Below, piece by piece: positions 1 to 7,552 of a stretch of DNA of 33,042 nt. Both the position numbers and the translations under genes were made by a program. Numbering within the stretch: the stretch's first letter is position 1; each line of letters starts with the position of its first letter. The stretch comes from Paracoccaceae bacterium (GTDB lineage Bacteria > Pseudomonadota > Alphaproteobacteria > Rhodobacterales > Rhodobacteraceae). Where the stretch lies: positions 1 to 33,042 of the forward strand of contig JAFIEF010000034.1 in the NCBI GenBank assembly GCA_020832655.1, in the 5' to 3' direction. The notes under the pieces were generated by a model. The model was not told the origin of the DNA, made no database searches, and worked only from the letters and a program-made list of their open reading frames with translations.

Positions 1-108
1 ACGCCAGGCATAAATCTGTTGCCGGGTCACATCGTGGCGCTGCGCGACCTGCGTCGCCCAAGAGCACGCAGGATTGATCGCCAGTCTGATCAGCAGGGAG
101 GGAAGCAT
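1..108 (-). CDS. OrfA-like transposase helper, fragment running off the left edge
   Basis: Thirty-six minus-strand codons stay open to the window edge. They contain TQVAQRHDVTRQQIYAWR, which matches the helix-turn-helix of small IS66/IS3-type OrfA proteins that bind element ends. The usual N-terminal basic segment of that family is not recognisable upstream of the ATG at 108, so the gene is probably 5'-truncated or broken there; the same frame stays open a little further upstream without recognisable sequence. It sits at the edge of a mobilisable island with a second insertion element, which fits transposon debris. The rest of the gene lies outside the window, so the exact IS family is uncertain. 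Confidence 0.55.
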   Translation of the reverse strand, partial: MLPSLLIRLAINPACSWATQVAQRHDVTRQQIYAWR

Positions 109-474
109 CGCGTTTGCCCTGTCCCAAGTGCGCGAAAGAAGCAGCGCCAGCAGCTTGCCAGATGCGGATTTTCGCCATGAGATTGCTGGAGACCGTGCGG
201 CAAGAAGCGCCTGATGCGGCTTGCCCGCCGTGTCATGTAGGCCGCCGCCGTTTTTTCTGACCGCGCACCATTCATCCCCGTTTGTTCGGGGCGGGCTTGC
301 AGCAGGACACCCATGAATCGCTCTACGATTCCCCTGGCCGAACGCGGCACGGCCTTCAATGCTCTGCCCGCTCCTCCTGGCTGCGCCAGCCGTGTTGACC
401 ATGAAGCCCGCGCCTGAAGCCTTCGGCCTGTCGGGAGGGTGTTAGCAAGCCACCCAAGCAAAGGAGATGAAATC
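109..474. other. Gap without a recognisable gene
   Basis: This stretch lies between the transposase fragment and the small gene at 475. Open frames exist on both strands, but none has a ribosome site together with recognisable protein sequence. An AAGGAG Shine-Dalgarno at 461-466 belongs to the gene that follows. I read the rest as island debris. Confidence 0.4.
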
Positions 475-711
475 ATGGCACGCGAGAAAAACACCCCGAC
501 GACCCACGCCCCCAACGCCCCGGCCTTTCTGGCCTGGCACGTCACCCAAAAGGGCGAAAAATCCTACTGGACAAAAGTCGGCGCAGCATGGGCGCACAAG
601 GACGGACAGGGCTTTACGCTTCAGCTCGAAACCTGCCCGATCAATGGGCGGATCGTCCTGCGGGCTCCGCTGGAAGATACCCCGCCGCAAGACGACAGCG
701 GGCGCTCATAG
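475..711 (+). CDS. Small conserved island protein of unknown function (78 aa)
   Basis: The ATG at 475 follows a near-perfect AAGGAG eight bases upstream, which decides the start over an in-frame upstream codon at 439. The 78-residue product has a disordered Thr/Pro/Ala-rich beginning (about residues 6-18) and a compact middle with KSYWTKVGAAWAHKDGQGF and a hydrophobic GRIVLRAP strand. It ends in an acidic tail. I associate this sequence type with small proteins found beside relaxase genes on alphaproteobacterial islands and plasmids, but no function is established. There is no signal peptide, membrane segment or known catalytic motif. Confidence 0.75.
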   Translation: MAREKNTPTTHAPNAPAFLAWHVTQKGEKSYWTKVGAAWAHKDGQGFTLQLETCPINGRIVLRAPLEDTPPQDDSGRS

Positions 712-767
712 AGCGCCCGCCTCCTGTCGCCACTCATGGCTGCGCGACCAACCGCGCGTTCTCGATA

Positions 768-973
768 ATTCGTTTCGTTAATCGCGAAACGAATTTGCAT
801 CATTCGAGATAAATATAGGTAAGTTCTTATTCGTTTCGCATACCGTGAGAATTGACGCACGTCATCGGAGCTGGATAATCATTGCAAAATGGATGAAACG
901 AAAACTTGATCTAATGGAAAAGATGATATAACATAGGTAGTTACATGTTGCAAAGTGCAAGGAAATCGTTTCG
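768..973. promoter_or_regulatory. Five-copy ATTCGTTTCG operator array upstream of the Fic gene
   Basis: ATTCGTTTCG (768-777) and its exact reverse complement (785-794) form a perfect 10-bp inverted repeat around a 7-nt spacer. A third exact copy is at 829-838. A degenerate inverted copy, TGAAACGAAA, is at 894-903, and AATCGTTTCG at 964-973 touches the GTG codon at 973. The copies flank a plausible promoter (906-932) and one overlaps a candidate translation start. I infer an operator array, most simply bound by the winged-helix domain of the adjacent Fic protein; no binding data are available. Confidence 0.6.
906..932 (+). promoter_or_regulatory. Candidate sigma-70-type promoter for the Fic gene
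   Basis: TTGATC at 906-911 and TATAAC at 927-932 resemble -35 and -10 boxes with a short 15-nt spacer. TAACAT at 929-934 would give 17 nt. The boxes lie between operator copies four and five. Confidence 0.35.
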
Positions 974-2259
974 TGGCGCTCTCAGATCAAGCTATACTGG
1001 ACTACATTGCGAGGCATCCCGGTGCGGGCCGGGATGCAATCCGGCGCAGTGTCGCATCTGATGTCAGCGAAACGACGGTCTGGCGCGCCCTCAAACGGCT
1101 TGTTGATGAAGGACGGCTTGAAGTCGCTGGCCGAGGTCGGGCAACCGGCTACACTATCGCCGGTTCAGCCGTCGTCCGCGCGCACCTGAGCACGCCCTAC
1201 AATCGGCGTCCGCCTTTAACCTATCGCCCTGAATTTCTCGACAGCTATATCCCCGGAAAGACATGGTATATCGCCGAAACTGACCGTGAACGACTACACG
1301 CAGCCGGGCAACCTGCGGGCGGCAAACTGCCTGCCGGTACCTATGCGCGCCGTATTCTGGAACAGCTCCTTGTGGACTTGTCCTGGGCCTCTTCACGAAT
1401 GGAAGGCAACACCTACGACATACTGCAAACGGAGAGATTGATCCGCTTCGGCGAGGAAGCCGCTGGAAAGGATCGAAAAGAAGCTCTTATGATCCTGAAC
1501 CATAAGGAAGCAATCCAGTATGTCGTCGATAGCCTTGATGACATCGCCCTGAGGCGCGTTGATTTTTTCAATATTCACGCACTCCTATCCGATGGTCTTC
1601 TTACCGATCCCGGAATGGCGGGGCGCTTGCGCGCGACAGCAGTTGCGATCTCCCATTCCAGCTATCGACCACTCGACGATGCCGTCATTATTGGCGAAGA
1701 GTTTGACATCATGCTTGCGAAGGCCGCGCAAATCACCGATCCCTTCGAGCAATCTTTCTTCCTGCTCGTTCATATTCCATATCTCCAGGCATTCGTGGAC
1801 ATTAACAAACGAACGTCTCGCATCGCGTCCAATATCCCGCTTCTAAAGGCCGATCTTGCGCCGATGTCATTCGTAACAATGAATGACGCAGACTATATCG
1901 ACGGGCTAATTGGTATCTATGAGTTGAACAACGTTTCCCTTCTGCGAGAGGTTTACATTGACAGCTATCTTGCCTCAGCAGAGAAGTACCGCATTCTTCG
2001 TGCCGAAGTTGAAACGCCTGAGAAAGCAGCACTCGCATATCGGGAATTTGTGCGGGAAGCTGTGCGACGCTGTGTTCTGGAATTCCAGGAATTCCGCGCA
2101 GCCGAGGTGATGGATATGGCCGAACAAGCTGAAATCCCGGAAGGGGATAGGAACGCAGTCATAGCTTATGTCGGCGAGCAGGTGCGGGGCCTTCACGAAG
2201 GCAATGTCATTCGCTACCGCTTGAAGCCGCAAAACATTGTCGGTCTTCGACGGGATTGA
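955..2259 (+). CDS. Winged-helix/Fic domain protein (predicted AMP transferase)
   Basis: Fic proteins usually transfer AMP from ATP to target proteins. Residues 10-70 (numbered from the GTG at 955) form a winged helix-turn-helix. The Fic core spans about 130-340, with an inhibitory motif S146xxxE150G at SSRMEGN and a Fic loop HIPYLQAFVDINKRTSR at 273-289. The loop keeps the catalytic His273 but has NKR where the textbook motif HPFxxGNGR has GNGR; HxPYLQAF-type loops form a recognised subfamily. Two starts are possible: GTG 955, or GTG 973 with AAGGA at 959-963 nine bases upstream. The second has better ribosome-site support. The gene converges with the relaxase remnant, leaving only 9 bp. It may regulate itself through the upstream repeats. 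Confidence 0.85.
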   Translation: MQGNRFVALSDQAILDYIARHPGAGRDAIRRSVASDVSETTVWRALKRLVDEGRLEVAGRGRATGYTIAGSAVVRAHLSTPYNRRPPLTYRPEFLDSYIPGKTWYIAETDRERLHAAGQPAGGKLPAGTYARRILEQLLVDLSWASSRMEGNTYDILQTERLIRFGEEAAGKDRKEALMILNHKEAIQYVVDSLDDIALRRVDFFNIHALLSDGLLTDPGMAGRLRATAVAISHSSYRPLDDAVIIGEEFDIMLAKAAQITDPFEQSFFLLVHIPYLQAFVDINKRTSRIASNIPLLKADLAPMSFVTMNDADYIDGLIGIYELNNVSLLREVYIDSYLASAEKYRILRAEVETPEKAALAYREFVREAVRRCVLEFQEFRAAEVMDMAEQAEIPEGDRNAVIAYVGEQVRGLHEGNVIRYRLKPQNIVGLRRD

Positions 2260-2268
2260 GCGAATCCC

Positions 2269-2835
2269 TTATGGCTCAAACCTGCGCCTGCGACGCATCC
2301 GTGGTGCGCGCTCGCGTTTCTTGGCTTCCTCTTCGTGTTTGGCCTCGCGTTCGCGTTTTGGCGTGTGATCGCGTTCAGGCCGGTCAAGGCTCATATAGTG
2401 CGCAACATCCTCGCGCAGACGCAGTAGCTCTTGCTGTGCCGCTTCACGCTGCGCACGGATGTCGTGCTGAATTGCCTGCCGCTCTTCGATCTGCTTGATG
2501 ATCAGCGCGTCTTTCTCTGCACGGTCGCGCCGCAGGGCTTCGAGCGCTTCGCGCTCATTTTGCGCCCTTACCTCAGCATAGTGCCCGGTCAGGCGGTGCC
2601 AGATGCCGGAAAAGCCCTTCGGCAGACGTTCAACGCGCTTGCGCGTCTCTGCCTGCCAGCGCCGCTCATGCGCTTGCGTGAGTTTCAGGCGTTCTTCCTG
2701 ATGCCGCCCGATGATTTCCGCCTTGCGGAACGCGATCTGCAATGTTCGCCGCGCCGCATCCTTTTCCCCTAAGTTCAACACTTCGGCCTCGGAAAATGGT
2801 GTTTTCGCAGGTTGCTGTTGTGTAATTTCAAACAC
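2269..2835 (-). pseudogene. C-terminal fragment of a relaxase cut off by an insertion sequence
   Basis: The fragment begins with GTG at 2835, directly after an in-frame TAA at 2836-2838 that lies at the IS junction. The roughly 188 residues are charged and largely coiled coil (QEERLKLTQAHERRW, then FSGIWHRLTGHY, then repeated Glu/Arg/Gln runs) and end in a basic tail. The FSGIWHRLTG segment and coiled-coil style match the C-terminal half of the relaxase family whose N-terminal half lies at 4623-5486 on the same strand. The two pieces flank the IS1634-type element, so one gene was split. No good ribosome site precedes the GTG, and independent function is unlikely. Confidence 0.75.
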
Positions 2836-2838
2836 TTA

Positions 2839-4622
2839 GGCCCCTCTTGGGTGCAAATCACTGTAGTTACATGGGGTAAATTCTAAAATATTGATAGGAA
2901 GCATTATTATGTGATAGTGAATGCGCCATGTTTACGCGGATCACGAGCAATGGCGGCCGAAGCTACCTCCAAATCATGGAGTCGTATCGCAACGACGAGG
3001 GAAAACCGCGTGTCCGCGTGGTAGCAAACCTGGGGCGCATCGACACGATGAAAGAGGGGCAGCTCGACGCTCTGATCCGAGGGCTCAGTCGCGCCGCAGG
3101 GCGTCCCGAACCAGGAAAATTCGAAGTGGCCTATGAGAGTGCGCTTGGGTTCGGAAATGTCTTCGCCCTTCATGAACTCTGGAAGAGCTTGGGCTTTGAC
3201 CGGGCCCTTGGACGCGGCCTGCGTTCAGGAAGAAGGCAGATCGACGTTGAAGCTCTTGTGCGCGCGATGGTGTTCAACCGCCTGTGCGATCCTGCAAGCA
3301 AGCTTGGATGCTTACGTTGGTTGGACACCGTAGCCTTGCCCAATATGCCAACCAGGATCGAGCATCATCATCTGTTGCGCGCCATGGGCGCGCTGATGGA
3401 CAATGTCGACAGGGTTGAGCCTGAATTGGCCCGTCAAATCCGCCCACTTGTCGATCATGACCTGACGATGGTCTTTTATGACCTGACCACTGTGCGCATC
3501 CATGGGGAAGGCGCGGTCGAGGATGATGTTCGCGCCTTTGGTATGAATAAGGAGAAAGGCGGCATTGCGCGCCAGTTCGTGCTAGGCGTGGTGCAGACGG
3601 CTGAAGGCCTGCCGCTCATGCACACGGTTCATCCCGGGAATGTGTCCGAGACCAAGACCCTACAGGGCATGCTCTCAACAGTAATGGAGCGTTTCCCCAT
3701 CCAGCGCATTATTCTGGTGGCAGATCGCGGCCTGCTCAGCCTCGACAACATCCATCACCTGACGGAGGTGGCTGACCAGGGTGGGCGCAAGCTCGAGTTC
3801 ATCCTGGCCGTGCCGGCGCGGCGTTACAGCGATCTGGTTGAAACCTTCCGGGGCTTCGATTTCAGCGAGGGTAATGGTCTGCGCGAGGCCAGCTTTGAAG
3901 GCCACCGCCTGATTGTCGCGCATGATGCCGCACGCGCCCTCGAGCAAGGAGAGACCCGACGGGCGCGGATTGATGAGCTGGAAGCCATGGGCAACGCTAT
4001 GGTGGCAAAGCTTGATAGGCAAGATGAAGGCAAGAGCGAGAAAGGCCGACGCGCCTCAGACCGTGGTGCCTATAGCCGTTTCGTGCGTGCGGTTGCCGAT
4101 GCGGAACTCTCCCGCTTCATCAAGGCAGATCTGACGGCAGATCGCTTCAGTTGGACAGTGGACGAAGACGCCATCGCTCAAGCGGCCCTCTTTGACGGCA
4201 AACTGGTCCTGCTGACCAATGTTCCCGAGATCACGCCCGAAGAAGCTGTCCTTAAGTACAAAGCGTTGGGAGATATTGAGCGCGGTTTTAAAATACTCAA
4301 ATCCGACATCGAGATCGCGCCTGTCCACCACCGATTGCCAGATCGTATCCGCGCCCATGCGCTGATCTGCTTCCTGGCCCTCGTGCTCTACCGCGTCATG
4401 CGCATGCGCTTGAAAGCCAAGGGGCACAGTGCGAGCCCGCGGGCAGCCCTCGACACGCTCGCCCGGATCCATCGCCATTGCGCGAAAATCGCAGACCGAA
4501 AGCTTGAAGGCATAACAACCCCGACACCTGAACAATTGGAGCTGTTTGATACGCTGAACCTTCCAAGACCCGCCTGATCATTGCTGTGTAGTTACATTTT
4601 GGGGCATTCCACCTCAATAATA
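2839..4622. mobile_element. IS1634-family insertion sequence inside the relaxase gene
   Basis: The element contains one transposase gene and separates the two relaxase fragments. Its ends are approximate. Reading inward, the left end (about 2846, TTGGGTGCAAATC) and the right end (about 4617, TTGAGGTGGAATGC on the minus strand) are similar imperfect inverted repeats. GTAGTTACAT occurs in the same orientation at 2863-2872 and 4588-4597. IS1634-family elements usually make variable, often long target duplications, but I find no duplicated flank here. Boundaries may be off by about 10 bp. Confidence 0.65.
2928..4577 (+). CDS. IS1634-family DDE transposase
   Basis: The 549-residue protein has the length and layout of IS1634-family transposases. 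The catalytic triad can be placed at D185 (VFYDLTTV), D266 (LVADRGLLS) and E451 (GDIERGFKILKSD), with a long insertion between the second Asp and the Glu. The N-terminus (YLQIMESYRN...RVRVVANLGR) is the usual beta-rich start of this family. No frameshift or internal stop is visible, so the enzyme may be active. It is transcribed opposite to the relaxase it interrupts. The ATG at 2928 is about 80 bp inside the left end, a normal distance for a single-gene IS. Confidence 0.93.
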   Translation: MFTRITSNGGRSYLQIMESYRNDEGKPRVRVVANLGRIDTMKEGQLDALIRGLSRAAGRPEPGKFEVAYESALGFGNVFALHELWKSLGFDRALGRGLRSGRRQIDVEALVRAMVFNRLCDPASKLGCLRWLDTVALPNMPTRIEHHHLLRAMGALMDNVDRVEPELARQIRPLVDHDLTMVFYDLTTVRIHGEGAVEDDVRAFGMNKEKGGIARQFVLGVVQTAEGLPLMHTVHPGNVSETKTLQGMLSTVMERFPIQRIILVADRGLLSLDNIHHLTEVADQGGRKLEFILAVPARRYSDLVETFRGFDFSEGNGLREASFEGHRLIVAHDAARALEQGETRRARIDELEAMGNAMVAKLDRQDEGKSEKGRRASDRGAYSRFVRAVADAELSRFIKADLTADRFSWTVDEDAIAQAALFDGKLVLLTNVPEITPEEAVLKYKALGDIERGFKILKSDIEIAPVHHRLPDRIRAHALICFLALVLYRVMRMRLKAKGHSASPRAALDTLARIHRHCAKIADRKLEGITTPTPEQLELFDTLNLPRPA

Positions 4623-5486
4623 TCAATGGTTTACGCTTCTAGCTGTTGAACTTAAGTTTTCCGTATCCTTGATGAACTGGTGCAGCCTGGCCGTCATGCC
4701 GCTGGCAATCTCGGCCTTGATCTGATCGACTGAACGCAGATTTCTCGGATCACCGAGCCTTGCTTCCACATCCTTTGCCTTGACACCGCTGTAGCGGGCA
4801 ACGGCATAGACTTCGCCGCGATAATCGACGGCGACAAAGCCGCGCCGGTCGCCTCTGGCCAGCCAGAATCCGCGCTCCTTGAGCGCTTGTTCGAAGGCTG
4901 CGCGGTTGTCCGAGGTCTTCCAGGCTTGCTGGAAAACGGCCTTCAGCTCCTTCGGATCGAGCCCCGCGCGCCGCGCTTGCTGCCATTCCTGCCGCGTGAA
5001 AACGAGCGGATCGCGCAAGCGCTGGTCTTCCAGACCGCGCGGCATGGCCCAGCCATGCTCAAGATAGAGCTGGCGCGACACATCGCGCAGCTTCGTCTTG
5101 TAGTGGGCCATGTTGATGGCCCGCATGCGCTCTGCGTCGATGCGCGACCAGACAACATGCGCGTGCCGCCGCCCGTCCTTCTCATGGAAGATGATGGCGC
5201 GGGGCTGACCTTCGAGGCCGAGTTTCTGTTCGATCCGGTCGATTGCTGTCTCGAATGCCGCCACGCCGACCTTTTCCCCGGCGGGGGGATTGAGGCTCAT
5301 GGAGAACAAGTAGTTCTTGCAGCGCGTGCCCTTGGCAATGGCGTCGGCCTCATGGAAAGCGCTGCGCAGATCGTCGCTGGCAAAGCCGCGCACCTCATGC
5401 AGTTCGACATGATCATTGTCGCGCTGCGCCAGCAGATAGCTGGCAAGTTGCGGTGCATCGCCGCGCTCTGAAGCTTTCAGGATCAT
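4623..5486 (-). CDS. Relaxase/mobilisation nuclease, truncated by the IS (N-terminal domain)
   Basis: Relaxases nick plasmid or island DNA at oriT to start conjugative transfer. The first 265 residues form an apparently complete catalytic domain. HEKDGRRHAHVVW (101-113) supplies the metal-binding His pair H108/H110, and FSMSLNPP (61-68) and GDRRGFVAVD (212-221) match a relaxase family common on alphaproteobacterial islands. The frame stops at 4623-4625, at the IS boundary, after 287 residues; the missing C-terminal half is at 2269-2835. The start overlaps the end of mobC by 4 bp (ATGA), a typical mobC-relaxase operon. The nuclease domain might still fold, but loss of the C-terminal coiled coil probably abolishes transfer. 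Confidence 0.85.
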   Translation of the reverse strand: MILKASERGDAPQLASYLLAQRDNDHVELHEVRGFASDDLRSAFHEADAIAKGTRCKNYLFSMSLNPPAGEKVGVAAFETAIDRIEQKLGLEGQPRAIIFHEKDGRRHAHVVWSRIDAERMRAINMAHYKTKLRDVSRQLYLEHGWAMPRGLEDQRLRDPLVFTRQEWQQARRAGLDPKELKAVFQQAWKTSDNRAAFEQALKERGFWLARGDRRGFVAVDYRGEVYAVARYSGVKAKDVEARLGDPRNLRSVDQIKAEIASGMTARLHQFIKDTENLSSTARSVNH

Positions 5487-5920
5487 GGCCCATCCCCCGG
5501 TGTTTTTCCAAGCGCCCGCAGAAGTTCGGCGCGCATCGCCGCCACATCGCGGCAGGCCTGTTTGAGATCGGCTTCGGTTTCAGGGGTGACAGGCAGCGAG
5601 CCAGAATGAACCGCCTTGGCAAGTTGGTTGAGATTCGAGGCCAGCCGGGATTGACCAAGAACGCCCAGAACGCGCCCCAGCGCCTCATAATCCTTCACGG
5701 GGCTGTTGCCGTACCACCGGCGCGGCTTGGCGGCATCACCGAGCAGACATTCTCGGATATATGCGCCAAGCGGTCTGCCACTGGCTTCAGCGATCAGACG
5801 CGCACGCTCTTCATAGGTCAGGCGCAGCGAGAACGGCGGCGGGTATTTGGGCGGCTGCCTCTCCGCATGTCTCTGAAATTCATTGCGAAGTTTCGTCATG
5901 GTTGCACCAGAGACCTTCAT
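5483..5920 (-). CDS. mobC: MobC-family relaxosome accessory protein
   Basis: MobC proteins bind near oriT and help the relaxase nick its site. The N-terminal part (residues 28-60, PFSLRLTYEERARLIAEASG...YIRECLL in pieces) is a ribbon-helix-helix DNA-binding segment. The C-terminal part has LGQSRLASNLNQLAKAV, the hallmark of the mobilisation protein family, followed by a helical tail. It overlaps the relaxase start by 4 bp. The start is uncertain: ATG at 5920 gives 145 residues and ATG at 5899 gives 138, and neither has a strong ribosome site. The oriT may lie in the 300 bp upstream, but I could not identify it. Confidence 0.8.
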   Translation of the reverse strand: MKVSGATMTKLRNEFQRHAERQPPKYPPPFSLRLTYEERARLIAEASGRPLGAYIRECLLGDAAKPRRWYGNSPVKDYEALGRVLGVLGQSRLASNLNQLAKAVHSGSLPVTPETEADLKQACRDVAAMRAELLRALGKTPGDGP

Positions 5921-6211
5921 GGTCTAGCTGTGCGAGATGACGCTCCCATTCCTCAAGGACCTGGAAAAGCTGGTTTAAGCTTTCTCCCGTTAGGCCCACC
6001 ATTCACTGTTGCTTTCATTGCTATGAGATGCCGGTGCCGCTGGCAAGCACCACCGGCACGAAGCCGCCCCAGTCGCACGCCGCGAGGGTATAGCTTTGCG
6101 CGCGCACCATGAGGCACCCGGCGGCAAAGCCAAGGATCGGCCCGAATTCACGCGCCGCCTTCAGCCGTGGACCGATTCCGGGGGCGTGCAGCGCGGCCTC
6201 GACAGGTTCGC
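5921..6211. other. Gene debris between mobC and the PEP-enzyme tail
   Basis: No intact gene is visible. A short minus-strand frame ending at 6021 reads like real protein sequence (for example AAREFGPILGFAAGCLMVRA and DWGGFVPVVLASGTG), but I recognise no family. It begins without a start codon, so it is probably the tail of a deleted gene. The stretch may also contain the oriT of the MobC/relaxase pair. Confidence 0.35.
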
Positions 6212-6325
6212 TTATGCGGCCTCACGCTTGGCATCGCGCATGACCACTTGCCCGCTCTGCCCGTCAACCCGCACGCGCTGGCCGTCCTTCAGCCGCGTCG
6301 TGGCATCCGCCACGCCCGCCCTTTG
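6212..6325 (-). pseudogene. C-terminal tail of a PEP-utilising enzyme (swivelling domain)
   Basis: The 37 codons before the TAA at 6212-6214 read GVADATTRLKDGQRVRVDG, then QSGQVVM. This is the typical end of the mobile phosphohistidine domain of PEP synthase/rifampicin phosphotransferase-type enzymes. The frame opens immediately after the stop codon of the upstream serine hydrolase (6326-6328) and has no start codon or ribosome site. The rest of the enzyme is gone, which marks a deletion or insertion boundary between the island and the neighbouring genes. That the frame matches the hydrolase frame is a one-in-three coincidence. Confidence 0.5.
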
Positions 6326-7531
6326 TCAGTCCATTCCCGCGACCGAGGTCGCGATGGCACGGAACGCTGCGATGGTTTCGTGGTCATTGTCGTCGAACAG
6401 CGGGTCGGTGCTGGTCTTGACGATCACCACTTCGCGCACGGGATCGACATAGACATATTGCCCCCAGACGCCGATGGCAGTGAAATCGCCCTGCGGGTTT
6501 TCGGGGATCCACCATTTGTAGCCATAGCCGAAAGTCCAGTCGCTGAGCGGGTTGTCGCCCGGTTGCAGATGCGGCGCGGTGGGGTTGACCGACGCCTGCA
6601 CCCAGCCCGCAGGCACGATCTGGCGCCCATCCCGCGCGCCCCCTTCCAGATAGAGCCGCCCGAAGCGCGCATAATCGCGCAAGGTTGCGTTCAGGCAGCA
6701 CAGCGCAATCTCGCGCCCGGTGCGGTCGGTGCTCCATGTCGCACCCGCCTCTGCCCCCATTGGCGCCCAGAGCCGGGTTGACAGATACTTGGCCACCGGC
6801 ATGCCGGTCGCGGCTTCCAGAACCAGCCCCAGCGCCATTGTATCGGAACTGATATATTCGTTGAATTCACCCGGCGCGCGAATGCTGTGCAATTCGGCGA
6901 TGCTTTCCTCAATCGGGGTGCCGAAAGCCATCGCATTGAGAAACAGCATGTTGATATCGGAACGCGGATTGTCATAATCCTCGTCGAAATCGACGCCCGA
7001 GGACATTGTCAGCGCGTCCTCTATCGGCACCGCGCCATAGCCCGAATCTGCCAGCGTGGGCACATACTGGCCGATCGGGTCGCGGATACTGGCGATATGG
7101 CCTTCCTCCAGCGCAATCCCGATCAGCGCAGACAGCACCGATTTCGCCACTGACCAAGAGGTGAAGGGCGCGGTTTCATCCGCCCCCAGCCGATATTCCT
7201 CATGGGTGATCGCGCCTGCATGGACGACCATCAGGCCGGTGGTTTCCGTGCGGTCCAGAAACGCCGCCAGGTCATGGCTGGTCCCGTCGAAATCATAGAT
7301 TTCGGGCAGGGGCTGTGGCGCATGCTCGAAGGCCCAGACGCTGTCGCCGCGCGCGACTTCGCGATAGGGAAAGATGCTGTCCATATTGCGGAAATTTTCG
7401 GCGCGGGTGGCATCGGAAAACAGCGTGATCCCGGCCCAATAGGGGCTTTGGCGCAGCCACAGGAAACCGGCCAGCAGCAGCACGGCAAGAATGCCGGAAA
7501 TCCAGCCCATAATCTTGAAGAAACGTCTCAT
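6326..7531 (-). CDS. Membrane-anchored class C beta-lactamase-like serine hydrolase
   Basis: The 401-residue protein starts with one membrane helix (about residues 8-26) and is probably anchored with its catalytic domain in the periplasm. The nucleophile motif is S127-V-A-K130 (TSWSVAKSVL), the tyrosine motif is Y226-I-S (NEYISSD), and GVWGQYVYVD near 354-363 replaces the usual KTG/HxG strand. This places it in the beta-lactamase/penicillin-binding-protein superfamily of esterases and peptidases. The real substrate cannot be told from sequence, and it should not be taken as an antibiotic-resistance gene. GGAG lies nine bases upstream of the ATG. It is 21 bp downstream of the DUF2306 gene and probably co-transcribed with it. 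Confidence 0.85.
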   Translation of the reverse strand: MRRFFKIMGWISGILAVLLLAGFLWLRQSPYWAGITLFSDATRAENFRNMDSIFPYREVARGDSVWAFEHAPQPLPEIYDFDGTSHDLAAFLDRTETTGLMVVHAGAITHEEYRLGADETAPFTSWSVAKSVLSALIGIALEEGHIASIRDPIGQYVPTLADSGYGAVPIEDALTMSSGVDFDEDYDNPRSDINMLFLNAMAFGTPIEESIAELHSIRAPGEFNEYISSDTMALGLVLEAATGMPVAKYLSTRLWAPMGAEAGATWSTDRTGREIALCCLNATLRDYARFGRLYLEGGARDGRQIVPAGWVQASVNPTAPHLQPGDNPLSDWTFGYGYKWWIPENPQGDFTAIGVWGQYVYVDPVREVVIVKTSTDPLFDDNDHETIAAFRAIATSVAGMD

Positions 7532-7552
7532 GTCTTGGACTCCTGTCAGGGT

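Noticed and set aside
2770-4654. TAAGTTCAACA at 2770-2780 and its reverse complement at 4644-4654, on either side of the IS
   Set aside because: Both lie inside relaxase coding sequence rather than at the IS ends, and the similarity does not extend. I take it as chance.
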